Part shown: in pieces, positions 24,101 through 32,739 of the stretch
How positions within the stretch are numbered: position 1 is the stretch's first letter
Layout of the letters: each line of letters begins with the position of its first letter
Source: Lagopus muta
Taxonomy: Eukaryota; Chordata; Aves; Galliformes; Phasianidae
DNA length: 64,000 bases
Assembly: GCF_023343835.1 (NCBI RefSeq)
Contig: NC_064433.1
Span: 29,016,214 to 29,080,213 of the forward strand
Direction: 5' to 3'
Translations under genes and position numbers: made by a program
The notes under the pieces: generated by a model
What the model saw: the letters and a program-made list of their open reading frames with translations, nothing else
The model's database searches: none
What the model was told of the DNA's origin: nothing

Positions 24101-27100
24101 AATAATCACCCCATCTGACAAGTTTTCCTTCTCTATATTAAGAGCAGTCATTTGTTCACTTGTATTACACTAACAGCTAAAAAGGTGTGCTAATCTGATA
24201 TGAAATTTTATGCAAGAATATCACAGGAAATATTTTAAAAGAGCAATAGAAGTGCATGCTATGATTCTGGTGAGTGAATCAACAATGAAATTTAAAATCT
24301 TAAACGAGCACGTGGAACACTGCAAAGCAAGGGGTGCCTGCTCTTGAGTGACTTCCTATTAGTGCTCTTCAACATCTTCATCAATGACACAGACAGCGGA
24401 ATACAGTGCACCCTCAGTAAGCTCATGGACGACACCAAGCTGAGCAGTCCGCTTAATACACTGGAAGGAAGGGAAGCCATCCAGAGGGACCTGGACTGGC
24501 TGGAGAAGTGGGCCCATGAAAACCTAATGAGGTTCAACAAGGCCAAGTACAGGGTGCTGCACTTGGGTCGGGGCAATCCCAGGTATTTATACAAACTGGG
24601 GGATGATCTCCTTGAGAGCAGCCCTGCAGAGAAGGACTTGGGGGTCCTGGTGGATGAGAAGCTGGACACGAGCCAGCAGTGTGCACTTGCAGCCCGGAAG
24701 GCCAACTGTGTTCTGGGCTGCATTAAAGGGGTGGCCAGCAGGGAGAGGGAGGTGATTGTCCCCCTCTACTCAGCTCTTGTGAGGCCCCATCTGCAGTGCT
24801 GCGTCCAGGCCTGGGGCCCCCAGTACAGGAAGGACATGGAGCTGTTGGAGCGGGTCCAGAGGAGGGCACTGAGATGATCAGAGGGCTGGAGCACCTCTGC
24901 TATGAGGAAAGGTTGAGGGAACTGGGCTTGCTTAGCTTGGAGAAGAGAAGGCTCCAGGAAGACCTCATTGTGGCCTTCCAGTACTTGAAGGGAGAGTATA
25001 AACAGGAGTGGGAATGGCTGTTTACAAAGGTGGATAGTGACAGAACAAGGGGGAATGGTTTTAAACTAAGACAGGAGAGATTTAGGTTAGATATCAGGAA
25101 GGAGTTTTTCACACAGAGGGTGGTGACGCAGTGGAACAGGTTGCCCAAGGAGGCTGTGGATGCCCCATCCCTGGAGGCATTCAAGGCCAGGCTGGATGTG
25201 GCTCTGAGCAGCCCAGTCTGGTGGTTGGCGACCTGCACATAGCAGGGGGGTTGAAAATAGATGTTCACTGTGGTCCTCTTCAACACAGCCCATTCTATGA
25301 TGCTATGCTTCATCATTATGCCCTGTTAACGTAATGCAAATGGTGCTTATCCTTGTTAACAGCCAGCATTCATGAAGGAAAGACATGCAAGAAGGAAAAC
25401 TATAGAAAAAGCTGGCAATGAAAAGCTGAAAGACTACAGCTCAAAGCTGTACTGAAGTTTGTTTTATGAGTTTGAAATGAATCAGCACTACCTTGGCTGG
25501 GTTACCTGATACTTACATAAGCCATATATGCTTTGTGAAAGTCAGACTTAAAAGATTACTGCCATAACAAGAATTGGCAAAATGTACAATCTTTTTTTCT
25601 TGATGCAACAGAAAAATGACCTGATAAACACACAGAAGTGTTACATAAAGCCTTGTTAAGCGTTGGTGGGGCTGAGTTCTTTAGTAGAGATCACAGGAAA
25701 CCTTCACATCCTGTGGATACACGTGTTGGCAACATCACTGGAATCATTCTATCTCATGACAATAGAATGATCTCCACAAAGAAATATCTCTGTACAAAAC
25801 AGGGTAACGTAGACTGCAACTTCCTTATTTTTGAATATTACTGGGGAAAATCAGTGGTACAAAGCTCTAAATTCTCCCTGACTAGATTCATCCTCAGGGC
25901 TTTTGAAGTTTAAAAAAAAACCACAAAACAGTAACAATTTCATGGCACATATCTGAAGAACAATCTTTATGATCTCCAGTGCACACCTTTTTGTAGTATC
26001 TGCTTCTCATTATTCTGAGGACAACTTAACAGACTCCCAAAAACAGCATTCTGCTTTGGAAGATTATTGTATTATTACAAGGATTCTTCTTCCAGCTGTC
26101 ACAAGCACTGTGTTTTTCTTAGCTGCCCTGTGCTACTCTCTTATCCAGATTCCCGTACCAAAAACTAGAATTAATGCCAAAGTGCTTTCTCTGCCACATT
26201 AGCCCTTCCCAATACCCCAATTCATATTATGACAAGGTTGTCAGGCTTGGATTTCATTCACAAATTGTGTTTGTTTGAAACAGAAGCGTTACTGAGATGC
26301 ACGCATGATTTACCAAACATGTAAATCAGACTTGTTTCCTGCAAACAGAAGCCTCTCAGCTGATCACATACTGCTGTGTTCCTACAGCTTTCGCACACAG
26401 AGGATTAACAGATTGACACTGACACATTTTTTGTTATTCACAAGAAGAAGATCACTCAGAAATTACATTCATCAAGTTTTGGTTTTGATTTTTTTAAATT
26501 AAGAGCTAGAATAATACATGAGAAAAGCTTGGATGACAAATAAGGCGTCCCAAGTGATTTACGAAGCTAAGGAGGTACATTCTGCCTGTTAATCAAACAA
26601 GTTACCCAAGAAAGTACTGGTTGGGCAGGAATACTTACCTTCAGCACTAGGGGATAGTTTGCTCTCATCTATTACAGGTTATGTGGTTAAAGGCTAATTA
26701 AAGGAGAAAAGACAGACAGCTCAAGGAACCCTGCTGCTTACACAGCACAAAGGCAGCGCTCCCCGAGGAAGAGCATTCTGGGGTTGTGCCAAACAGACTG
26801 CAGTAAAGAGCTGGGAAACTTCAGGGAAATGACCAAAGATAAGGAAAGCAAAGCATCAAGGCAAGCTGTAGAGAAGTGAGAATGAAAACACAGAAGGAAG
26901 AGGGTTCAGTGACACACAAACAGGCTGTCCGTAGAACTGGCTGTGTTGCAAACCTGATCATCGGTCTCCTTCATAAACACTACTTCTGCATTCCTGGGTA
27001 AAGGGGTGCTCTATTTTGTGTGCACATGCATGCACGGAAGTGTAAGAGGCAACCTCGAATCACAGGGGCCCACTTGTCTGCAGTGCCAGGAACTGGAGAG

Positions 27101-30100
27101 CCCTGACCTGAATGCGCACAGCATGTGGGTGTGCACAGTGGGGCACTGTTACTAGCAAGTTCCAAGCTGGATTCACCAACAAAGAGGGTCATAGGCTTGT
27201 CAGCCAGATAACAGAGAGGCTGTAAGGCTGAGTCACGCTGCAATCTCAAAGCGTGAGCTGCTGTAAGAACCAGGAGGTCCCAGCCAGCTCCAAAAGTCTT
27301 CATATCTGGAGGTTTGGAGGTCGACAGATGATACAGCCATATGCCTGGAACTACCCAAGCAGAACACCCATCTTTATGAAGCAACTGGGAGACCAGGCAG
27401 GCCCAGCTGACACACAGATAGTCTAAGGCCAGAGACTGGTGGGATCCTCAGCCCCACATGTGTGCATGCATATGTATATTGTGGAGCTCTGAGTACCAGC
27501 AACCAAAGCAGAGCTGCAAGCTTTATGGGTGTGCACACTCAGGCCAGCAGCAGGGAGGAGACCAGAGGGTCAGGGCCAGCTCCTGCACAGATCGAGCATC
27601 TAAGGCCAGTTACTGGAAGCACCTACACTGAGTGCATTTACATGGTTTTTACTAAGAGGCTTTCACACTCATCAGCCAGAAAAGGGAATAGGATCAGGCC
27701 ACCTGTGCTGTTTGTGCTTCCACAAGCACTCTTTTTCCATGTTGATGCTTGTGGCCAGCCATGTGCATACACATGTAGTGTGGGCTTGTGCCCCTACTAG
27801 GAAATAAGGGCTGAGCTCTGCCACTGGCTGCCCAAAGGGATGGGAAGTGCAGCAGCCGGCCCTCCATCAGACAGCTGTGCTGGACAAGTTCTAACACCAA
27901 CCGCTGCCAAAAATACCGAAACAAAGAAAAAGACAGCTTTAAGAAACATTAGATCCATGTCAATTCAAGGTATTTAAAGGTATCTCTTGTTTAGACAGCA
28001 AGCCAATTAAGACTTCTAGAGGATAATTCAGCTTCAACAAAAAATGGATCATAAAAACTTCAGTCTTACAGACACAGCAAAAGTGTCTATATTATGACTG
28101 AAAAGGAGGATTTGGGACAATTCTAAATTTATGTGAAAATCTATAGCAATGCATTACTCACACCAAGACTGAGGCCCTGTGCTTAAGCAAGCTAAGTTCC
28201 AACCATAAGGAGTCTCCTAGCAATAAGTGATTAAAAAAAAATTCTTTTGTTAAGTACACTAGTGAGCTTACTGTTAAGGGAGATGATGGCTTTCATCCAT
28301 GCTTTCCTGTCCAGACGCTGTCTTTTATACTGCTGTAACTTCACAGAGCTTAGCAGCACATACAGTCAGGGTTGCAATCACCTAACATGGGTCATGACTG
28401 CTGTATTGCTGTCAGCACTGCACTAACAAGCTAAATCTAATCAACAGCAAGCATCGACTAACCCAGAGAGACTGCTGCAGCAAAACAGGAAGGCCATGTT
28501 TTTATTTCCTTCCTGCTCATACATACAGGAGCAAAAAGTTAGGAAACAACGAGTTTCCCAATTCAACACTGAAACACACTGAGAAGACCTGATTCTTCTG
28601 AATAACTTTTCCTGAACTGATTCTTTGTTTTGAGGTATTTTAACTGAAAAGCAGTTTTCTCATAGCTTTATTAAACAGGAGACAGTAGATCCTAAACTTA
28701 ATGTTAAACGTACAACCCAGGACAACCCTGGCAACATCCCATTGATTTATAACATGTCTGTGTAACATAACATTTGTTAGCCAGCTTCGCCATATGACAA
28801 ACTCAGCTGAACTTTTATTTCTGAAATGAAGTTTCAGCTTCAAATTACTCCATGCTTCACCTTTTAAAAGTTTCCCTTACATTTTGTAGACCAAGTAATT
28901 CCTTAAGGCACAAGAGTAGCTGAGAAGCATTCTGGTAAAACCACTGGCTAAGTTCTCACACAGACCAAAGTTATCGGCCCACGTACTGCCACCATCCTAC
29001 TCTGCTGCCAAAGCTTGTGGGTACACCTCTTATACTTCTCCATGCACTAAAATCCACTCAACTTTCCCTTTGCCAGTCTAGTCATACAGCAAGAAATAGA
29101 TACAGTCCAGTATCAGTTACATCTCACAGAACAGTGACAGCTACATACACAGATATAACACTGCCACCTGCATGAAAATGCTAAACTAGAATACAGTGGA
29201 AAAATGTTTAATTCTTTTTTTTTTCCCAATAGGGTCAAGTTCATTGACCTAGCAGAATTCATGGAGCTAATTACTGATGCTTTCCTGCTGTTTTTCACAA
29301 ACTTGCCTTCAGAACAGCACTCCTTTTGGACCTGAATGGAAAGATGAAGATTATCTGCTTAACTGAAGTGGCAATATTGAGAAAATTAACCGAAGATTCA
29401 CTTTTCATAAGCACAGTTATAGTCTACTAATTAGATGATCCAAAAGCACATCCAGGAGAGCTGACTTAAAAGGACATTCCACAGACAGCAAATAATAATA
29501 ATGACATATGCTGCGAATGTGCACTCATCCACTGTTGTTGGTTTGTTGGTTTTTTTGTTCTCCCACTTTTTCCACAGCCCTCATCCTCACCCATAAATCA
29601 TAACAGCAAATTAAAAAAGGACGACTTCATATACTGGCTTTTGCCCAAGTTTGCCTCTTCTCAATGTGGTCACTTTAATATTCCCTTTCTTCAGGTTCAG
29701 ATGTGTTGCTCACTTAGCTGTTACATATGACAGTACGTACAATGGAATGGAGAATCAGGAGGACAATTTACCATCTGCGTTGATCATTCTTCACACCTAA
29801 ATCTTTTATCTAAAACTCTCAAAACACTTTAGAATCACAGAATGGTTTGGGTTTGAAGGGACCTTTAAGATCATCTTGTTCCAACCCATCTGCTATAGAC
29901 AGGGATACCTCCCATTAGACCAGGTTACTCAAAGCCCCATGCAGCCTGGCCTTGAGAGCTTTCAGGGAGGGGGCATCCACAACCTCACTGGGTTTTTTTG
30001 TTTGTTTTGGATGTTTTTTTTTTCATAAAAGACACTGCTTTTAGTCTGTAGTCATCCTGTTCCTCGGGCTAATGTAGCCTTTGAAACAAACACCTCATTA

Positions 30101-32266
30101 CCGTAGCGATTACCCAGCAATCTCCCTTGAATTATTATGTTTATTGAAGGACCTTGCCTCTGCTTGTCATTCAAGTTTCAACATAGTACTTCCTTTCTAA
30201 TTAAAGATCCTCTACTGAGAAGCACCAGCGCTATTGTGAAATTCTGGCAGGTGTGGTACTCTGAAGCTTTATTCAAAGCTTGCACTTCTCACATTCGCAT
30301 GCTTCTGAAAACCACCAGAAATCTTTAACTTCTACCTTCCCCCACAAAATATGACCAAACTCCTCCTGCTTTTATGTCCTATACTGAATCAGATTATTTG
30401 GGAAAAGAAAACTCTACTCAGCTTAGAGGAGGAGAAAGCACTGCTGAGTCCATGAATGCTGTCAGATGACAGATATATCTCCTTCACTAAATTGCATTTT
30501 ACAGCTAACAGTAAAAACAGCTGAAGCACCTCACTGCTGAGAGTTCCCACAAATGCATAAGAAACATTAAATTTCAGGAAGGATTAAAAGGTTCTCTGAA
30601 CATAATTTGTTCCATAAGGCTATTAGAACCCTTAGTATAGGGGCATGATTGCAAGACAGCAGTAACGGGCATCAAGCAGCTTTGTGGCTATCAAGCTCCA
30701 CCTCCACTACAGAAACAGCTGAAGTATGAAATCTGACCACCACTAACCTGAGGATATGTCCATCGATTACAAAAGAGAACATGACATGATTCAATATGTG
30801 GGAATAACCGAAACAAGCATCTAAAGGAAGATCCAGTGGGGCATTCCTTTACTGCCACAGGATGGAATTTTTCCTTGAAGCGTCACTTAGTCCACTAAAG
30901 GCCTGTAATAAGATAGTTTAAGTGCTAAGGCACTGACCCACCCCCAGTTCTGCAGACACAACACACAAACTTCTAACAGTTCACAATGGGAAGATGCTCA
31001 CCAGGAGCCTTTACTTTGACATCAGTTTATAGGCAAAGAATTCCCACAGATGTCACCCGATTTTACAGAAAGGTATGTCTTCATGAAAGCATATGCCTGC
31101 GAATTACCTATGGCACCTAAACCTTTGAAGGTAACTATTCAGGCTGTGAGGCTTTTCTGCATTGCAACACAGAGCAGATTTCTATCTCATTCCACCCTAA
31201 TGCAGCAAGTAAGAAGTTCCACCTCACTGGGGTTTTCCTCCATCAGTATCTTTGAATTAGTACAAATACTAACAAAGAAATAAGTATTGCTTTCAAAAGA
31301 TTTGGTTCTTCTCAGCAGGACCATGATGCACCTGAAAGTAACATCGAAGTTTACTAATCCAAGTTACATCAAATTCTTCTTCCCTCTTATTTCTATTTAG
31401 AACTGTTTTATTACAGTCATTAAATGTTCCATAGAACCACTACAGCTAACTTTTCTTTGCAGTTACCACAATCTTAGCACTAGCACAGTCCCCAGGCAGC
31501 CAGGTGCGTGGGCAGCCTCGGCACACCGAACGGTACTGCCTTGAGCCGCCTGGGACTTACTTAGGGCAAGCTGGCCCAGAAAATCTCGGTCCTGATTTCT
31601 CCTACAGCTTCAGCCTAGCACAGATTTTACGAGGGCCTTACTAAATTCACTCTTATTACAGAGAATCGTGCTCAGTACCCGCGCTGTGCGCCGGGGCTGC
31701 TCGCACTCCGCAGGGTTCCGCAGGAACCTCCGCGCGGCCAGGAGGGGTGGCAGAGCACGGAAAGGGAAAACAGGAGTTTTCGTACACTTTCACGATCCCA
31801 TTCACGCTAACACCGAGCACAGAGGTGAGACAGAAGAGCTGGTGCTGAAGCTTGAAGCCGGCCACAACTAATTCACAGAGTCACTCGCCGCCGCCCCAGA
31901 GCCCAATAACCCCTCGCAGCAGCCGAGCTCGGATCGCGGAACGGCCCGCCCCTCCTCACAACCCTCGGCAGGCCGCTCCCGGCCCGGGCTTCCTCCAGTC
32001 GGGGCAGCCCGCGGCCGGCGAGCAGCGCGCCCCGCGCCCGCTTGAAAGGAACGCGGCCCCGGCCCGTACCTGCCGGCCCCCTCTTCGCCTCGACCCGTGT
32101 TCCCCGCCCGCCGCCCGCCGCCGGCTGCGGCCGAGTCTCGGGCCTGCCGCTGCCGGGCGCCGCCGGCCTCCTGCTCCAGGGAGAGCGCGAGCTGGCTGAC
32201 GCCGTAGAGCAGCGAGCAGACGCCGCAGCCCAGGAACAGCAGCGCCACTCGTGCGAACCGCCGCAT
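2012..32266 (-). CDS. GXYLT1: Glucoside xylosyltransferase 1, complete coding region, 8 exons
   Basis: The CDS is complement(join(2012..2173, 3628..3800, 4122..4245, 13366..13617, 14422..14547, 15432..15609, 23465..23557, 32070..32266)), 1305 nt, encoding 434 residues; the human protein is about 440. It is a GT8-family type II membrane enzyme of the ER that transfers xylose from UDP-xylose in alpha-1,3 linkage to O-glucose on EGF repeats, notably of Notch. A short cytoplasmic start (MRRFAR) precedes a hydrophobic anchor at about residues 6-30. A low-complexity Gly/Ala/Arg stem follows, then the catalytic domain from about residue 110 onward. The metal and nucleotide-sugar DXD motif is D211-T212-D213 in YVDTDILF. 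Sequons include NYT at 167 and NST at 231. Every junction is GT-AG and exon phases join without a break. The promoter is a CpG island, as expected for a widely expressed gene. Identification rests on strong recall of the human sequence. Confidence 0.97.
2174..3627 (-). other. GXYLT1: GXYLT1 intron 7
   Basis: AT-rich intron sequence. I see no repeat family, RNA gene or extra exon in it. Confidence 0.8.
3628..3800 (-). CDS. GXYLT1: GXYLT1 exon 7
   Basis: The acceptor is TTTCTGCACAG after a T-rich tract and the donor is AAAAAT|GTAAGT. The 173-nt exon completes the codon split with exon 6 and encodes about residues 324-381: [17 protein letters not shown] and [19 protein letters not shown]. The HGN motif is the conserved GT8 histidine loop that contacts the diphosphate. 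Residues fit the human order throughout. Confidence 0.96.
4122..4245 (-). CDS. GXYLT1: GXYLT1 exon 6
   Basis: The acceptor is TCTGTCTCATAG and the donor is AATCCAG|GTAAAT. The exon gives 41 codons plus one base and encodes about residues 283-323: [28 protein letters not shown] and [14 protein letters not shown] is the second strongly conserved GT8 motif, with the aspartate and glutamine expected near the active site. NIT is a further sequon. Confidence 0.96.
4862..4889. repeat. (TTTA)n microsatellite
   Basis: About six uninterrupted TTTA units followed by one imperfect unit, in GXYLT1 intron 5. Confidence 0.9.
5611..5665 (+). mobile_element. Possible short CR1 3' tail
   Basis: The text GGTCCCTTCTGGCCTTAAA followed by a TATGACTATG tail resembles the terminal part of older CR1 copies. 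It is short and divergent, so the call is tentative. Confidence 0.4.
6910..6953. repeat. (TTA)n microsatellite with ATC interruptions
   Basis: A run of TTA/ATT units, interrupted twice by ATC, about 44 bases. It lies in GXYLT1 intron 5 and is likely to vary in length between individuals. Confidence 0.9.
7458..7812 (-). mobile_element. CR1 retrotransposon fragment (reverse transcriptase part), old copy
   Basis: The left end reads as an inverted CR1 tail (TAGAATGG...TTGGAAGGG). The minus-strand translation carries degraded reverse-transcriptase text: [14 protein letters not shown], then [16 protein letters not shown], corresponding to the FADDT active-site block. Further upstream a remnant of the DFSKAFDTV block is visible. 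The region between these blocks and the tail is deleted, so it is a rearranged, inactive copy. Confidence 0.8.
8681..9440 (-). mobile_element. CR1 retrotransposon, 3' fragment of about 760 bp
   Basis: Inverted CR1: from the left, an inverted terminal motif (ATCCTAGAATGG), then the reverse complement of the conserved 3' region and of the end of ORF2. On the minus strand, pieces such as [20 protein letters not shown] and IVAFQYLKG are typical CR1 ORF2 C-terminal text, broken by frameshifts. It lies in GXYLT1 intron 5 in the same orientation as the gene. Open frames on the plus strand here are antisense shadows. Confidence 0.92.
10829..10943 (+). pseudogene. tRNA-Leu(CAA)-like relic with intron, fused to a CR1
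   Basis: The acceptor halves ATCAGAA and TTCTGAC pair except at the first position. The 3' half carries the type II variable arm (TCTCCTAATGGAGG) and a B-box-like GGTCCGAATCCCACTTCTGA. The 5' half matches the D-arm and anticodon-stem layout of tRNA-Leu-CAA, including an intron-sized insert between CTAAAG and the TCTGG strand. Decay signs are several D-stem mismatches, anticodon position changed to read AAA, a changed TTC in the T loop and an A-C mismatch at the start of the T stem. It is therefore a pseudogene or SINE head rather than a working tRNA. About 11 bases separate it from CR1 sequence. Confidence 0.75.
10954..11165 (+). mobile_element. CR1 3' region, left part, split by a hAT insertion
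   Basis: Typical CR1 text in plus orientation: GAGAGGGAATAGCCTCAAG, GGAATGGGCTGCCCAGGG and GAATGGTTGGACTAAA. It stops inside the CR1 phrase GGTTGGACTAGATGATC, where the hAT element begins; the rest of the CR1 resumes at 12507. Confidence 0.88.
11166..12506 (+). mobile_element. hAT (Charlie-like) DNA transposon remnant inserted in CR1
   Basis: The left end CAGGCATGTCCAACC and the right end GGTTGGACATCCACTG are imperfect inverted repeats; matching CCACACTCAG/CTCAGTGTGG blocks lie further in. The interior encodes the last part of a hAT transposase: EFENRF and ATPFSVDIN, then at about 11644-11820 [24 protein letters not shown] and, one frame over, [18 protein letters not shown]. The CEQMFSRMK and EH.ENS.RIA blocks are the hAT dimerisation domain. 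Stops and frameshifts interrupt it. Without the nested mariner it is about 0.8 kb, so most of the transposase gene is missing. Confidence 0.85.
11891..12437 (+). mobile_element. Mariner element, non-autonomous (Galluhop-like), copy 1
   Basis: Inverted ends GTTGCTCCAAAAGTAATGCC and GGCATTACTTTTGGAGTGAC are flanked by TA. The interior keeps the layout shared by the copies at 21.6 and 51.9 kb. A homopolymer A run of about 25 bases at 12113-12137 has expanded inside it. The end of the transposase (MQPLAHRW, stop, KCIAKG) is recognisable. It sits within the hAT element. Confidence 0.88.
12507..12565 (+). mobile_element. CR1 3' tail, right part of the split copy
   Basis: Begins with ACTAGATG, the hAT target duplication, and continues as GATCTTAGAGGTCTTTTCC, the expected next part of the CR1 broken at 11165. 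It ends with two degenerate GATTCTA tail units, the normal CR1 terminus. Confidence 0.85.
13366..13617 (-). CDS. GXYLT1: GXYLT1 exon 5 (DXD catalytic exon)
   Basis: The acceptor is CTTCTTTTCAG and the donor is TTCAAG|GTATGT, giving 84 codons in phase 0. It encodes about residues 199-282 and contains the GT8 hallmark DXD as YVDTDILF (D211, D213), which binds the divalent metal and UDP-xylose. [16 protein letters not shown] and [13 protein letters not shown] follow; NSGVMLMN corresponds to the conserved acceptor-site loop of GT8 enzymes. It is the most conserved exon of the gene in the window. Confidence 0.97.
13618..15431 (-). other. GXYLT1: GXYLT1 introns 4 and 3 (with exon 4 between)
   Basis: Intron 4 is 13618-14421 and intron 3 is 14548-15431. 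Both look like unique AT-rich intron sequence, with no repeat or gene that I can recognise. Confidence 0.75.
14422..14547 (-). CDS. GXYLT1: GXYLT1 exon 4
   Basis: The acceptor is TTTTCATCTAG and the donor is TTGCCA|GTAAGT, giving 42 codons in phase 0. It encodes about residues 157-198, including [13 protein letters not shown] and [16 protein letters not shown], both characteristic of the GXYLT subfamily of GT8. NYT is a potential N-glycosylation site. The first eight residues (LDDFPYEG) differ from the mammalian form. Confidence 0.96.
15432..15609 (-). CDS. GXYLT1: GXYLT1 exon 3 (start of GT8 catalytic fold)
   Basis: The acceptor is TTTTGTGTTAG and the donor is GACATA|GTAAGT. The exon encodes about residues 97-156 and begins the Rossmann-like core with [14 protein letters not shown], followed by [20 protein letters not shown]. 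This is nearly identical to human GXYLT1. The first few residues after the exon 2 junction ([11 protein letters not shown]) are the least conserved part. The exon is 178 nt and restores phase 0 at its 3' end. Confidence 0.96.
18446..18678 (+). mobile_element. CR1 retrotransposon, 3' end
   Basis: Reads CAGTGAGGGTGCTGAGGCAC, then TGGAGACTTTCAAGGCGAGG, GGTCCCTTCCAACTCTAAGG and a terminal tandem GATTCTATGATTCTATGA. This is the hallmark of a 5'-truncated CR1. It is in GXYLT1 intron 2, antisense to the gene. Confidence 0.93.
19361..19395. repeat. 18-bp tandem duplication
   Basis: The unit GGCAATGTAAGTTAAATA at 19361-19378 is followed directly by a second copy, GGCAATGTAAGTTAAAG. It is a local slippage product in an intron. 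Confidence 0.9.
19886..20061 (+). mobile_element. CR1 retrotransposon, 3' end
   Basis: Contains GGAATGGGCTGCCCAGGGAG, ATCCCTGGAGGTGTTCAAGG, GTTGGACTGAATGATCTTGG and CCAACCTTGATGATGCTATG, a 5'-truncated CR1 in GXYLT1 intron 2. Confidence 0.92.
21620..22140 (+). mobile_element. Mariner element, non-autonomous (Galluhop-like), copy 2
   Basis: The ends GGCTGCTCTGAAAGTAATGC and GAGGCATTACTTTTGGAGAG are inverted repeats. The interior carries the N-terminal helix-turn-helix part of a mariner transposase ([29 protein letters not shown]) followed almost at once by the C-terminal end. The central catalytic region is absent. It is in GXYLT1 intron 2. Confidence 0.9.
22245..22748 (+). mobile_element. 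Solo LTR of an endogenous retrovirus, with target-site duplication
   Basis: A 504-bp unit begins TGTCATGG and ends CCACTGACA, so the termini form a perfect 5-bp inverted repeat (TGTCA/TGACA). It is flanked on both sides by GGCTT (22240-22244 and 22749-22753), a 5-bp target duplication as made by retroviral integrases of the ERVL/ERVK type. An AGTAAA-like polyadenylation motif lies near 22598, followed by T-rich and CTC-rich U5-like sequence. No internal retroviral genes remain. I cannot name the LTR family with certainty. Confidence 0.82.
23465..23557 (-). CDS. GXYLT1: GXYLT1 exon 2, 93-nt symmetric (cassette-type) exon
   Basis: This small exon is too short to stand out as an open frame. It lies between acceptor TCCTGTTAG and donor TTTTAG|GTAGG and is in phase with exons 1 and 3. 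It encodes 31 residues including [10 protein letters not shown] and NCFWEAAF, which match the human exon that is skipped in a known shorter isoform. Length 93 and equal end phases (2,2) mean skipping keeps the frame, and the arginine codon at the junction is preserved either way. It falls between the stem and the catalytic domain and brings two extra cysteines close together. Confidence 0.93.
24320..25310 (+). mobile_element. CR1 retrotransposon, about 1 kb with ORF2 C-terminus
   Basis: The best preserved CR1 in the window. The frame at 24344-24877 encodes reverse-transcriptase text: [26 protein letters not shown] in place of FADDTKL, then [20 protein letters not shown] and [10 protein letters not shown] single-base deletion near 24867 moves the frame, and the rest ([20 protein letters not shown] to [14 protein letters not shown]) reads to 25242. 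The 3' end is CCATTCTATGATGCTATG. The lesion and missing 5' part make it inactive, but long open stretches suggest a fairly young insertion. It is in GXYLT1 intron 1, opposite to the gene. Confidence 0.95.
27000..27800. repeat. GTGTGCACA-rich degenerate repeat-like region
   Basis: Motifs recur across about 800 bp: GGGTGTGCACA at about 27127 and 27528, TCTAAGGCCAGAGACTGG at about 27421 against TCTAAGGCCAGTTACTGG at about 27600, and several GTGCATGCAT/TGCATACACATG runs. The local GC content is above that of the surrounding intron. It resembles a decayed minisatellite or an old family I cannot name. The two longer open frames here show no protein-like features. Confidence 0.35.
29831..29992 (-). 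mobile_element. CR1 retrotransposon, short 3' fragment
   Basis: Inverted CR1 beginning TAGAATCACAGAATGGTTTG, with GAAGGGACCTTTAAGATCAT and GGGGGCATCCACAACCTC. It breaks off at 29992 in a T-rich stretch. Confidence 0.92.
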
Positions 32267-32480
32267 CCTCCGACGCCTCGGCCCCGGCAGCGGCGCCGGG
32301 CGGCAGCCGGGGCCCAACCGGCAGCGCGAGCCACGATCGACGCGGCGGCTGAGCGAGCCCGGCGTGCGGGGGGCGGGGTTTGAGGGGCGGGGAGAGCCAC
32401 GAGGCGGGAGGAGGAAGTGCTGCGCTCCTGGCGTGCCTCCTGGCCGGCGGCTGCGCTACTTCGGCTGCGGCTTGGAGGGG
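31660..32480 (-). promoter_or_regulatory. GXYLT1: CpG island promoter of GXYLT1
   Basis: A sharp rise in G+C and CpG from about 31.66 kb, densest at 31.87-32.48 kb, surrounds exon 1. Two GC boxes (GGGGCGGGG and GGGGCGGGGAG) lie at about 32370-32394, 100-130 bp upstream of the start codon, and no TATA box stands out. Transcription probably starts within about 32.28-32.45 kb. The exact start site cannot be set from sequence. Confidence 0.8.
32070..32266 (-). CDS. GXYLT1: GXYLT1 exon 1 (start codon, membrane anchor, stem)
   Basis: The ATG at 32266-32264 opens [20 protein letters not shown], which aligns with the start of human GXYLT1 and contains the signal-anchor helix. Position -3 is A, a usable Kozak context. 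It is the first ATG of this frame; the frame continues upstream only through a TTG codon. The exon supplies 65 codons plus two bases and ends at a donor reading GGCAG|GTACGG. Codons after the anchor are very GC-rich and encode a poorly conserved Gly/Ala/Arg stem, which is also variable in mammals. Confidence 0.95.
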
Positions 32481-32739
32481 TGGCTGGCTCCGTTTGAAAG
32501 AAGAAAGTCGGATGGCAACTGTCGTGCCAAAACTGTCCTGCCTGTCTTCAGCCCCAAAAAACAAGGTGTGAGGAAAAATGGGGGCCCTGGTGAAATAGTG
32601 GATACTCTGCTGTGTTTTGAGTACAGATGTCAGGAGGGTTACTACGAAATGCGAGGAGGGAAATGGGGGCTGAGAAAAAGAAGTAGAACCTAAGATAAGT
32701 AAAGATCCAGGGAGGGGGAATCAATGATGGGTGCTCATG

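Larger units (their letters stand above)
23558..32069 (-). other. GXYLT1: GXYLT1 intron 1
   Basis: About 8.5 kb. It contains a well-preserved plus-strand CR1 at about 24320-25310, a degenerate repeat-like stretch at 27000-27800, and a minus-strand CR1 fragment at 29831-29992. From about 31.66 kb the sequence becomes GC- and CpG-rich as part of the promoter island. Elsewhere I see nothing to annotate. Confidence 0.8.

Noticed and set aside
26980..27800. Two frames of 134 and 112 codons in opposite directions
   Set aside because: No protein-like motif. Both fall in a repeat-like GC-rich block and contain runs explained by GTGCAC repeats.
31868..32564. Several long overlapping frames on both strands across the CpG island (up to 202 codons)
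   Set aside because: High G+C removes stop codons. Only the frame beginning MRRFAR matches a known protein, and only as far as the donor at 32070.
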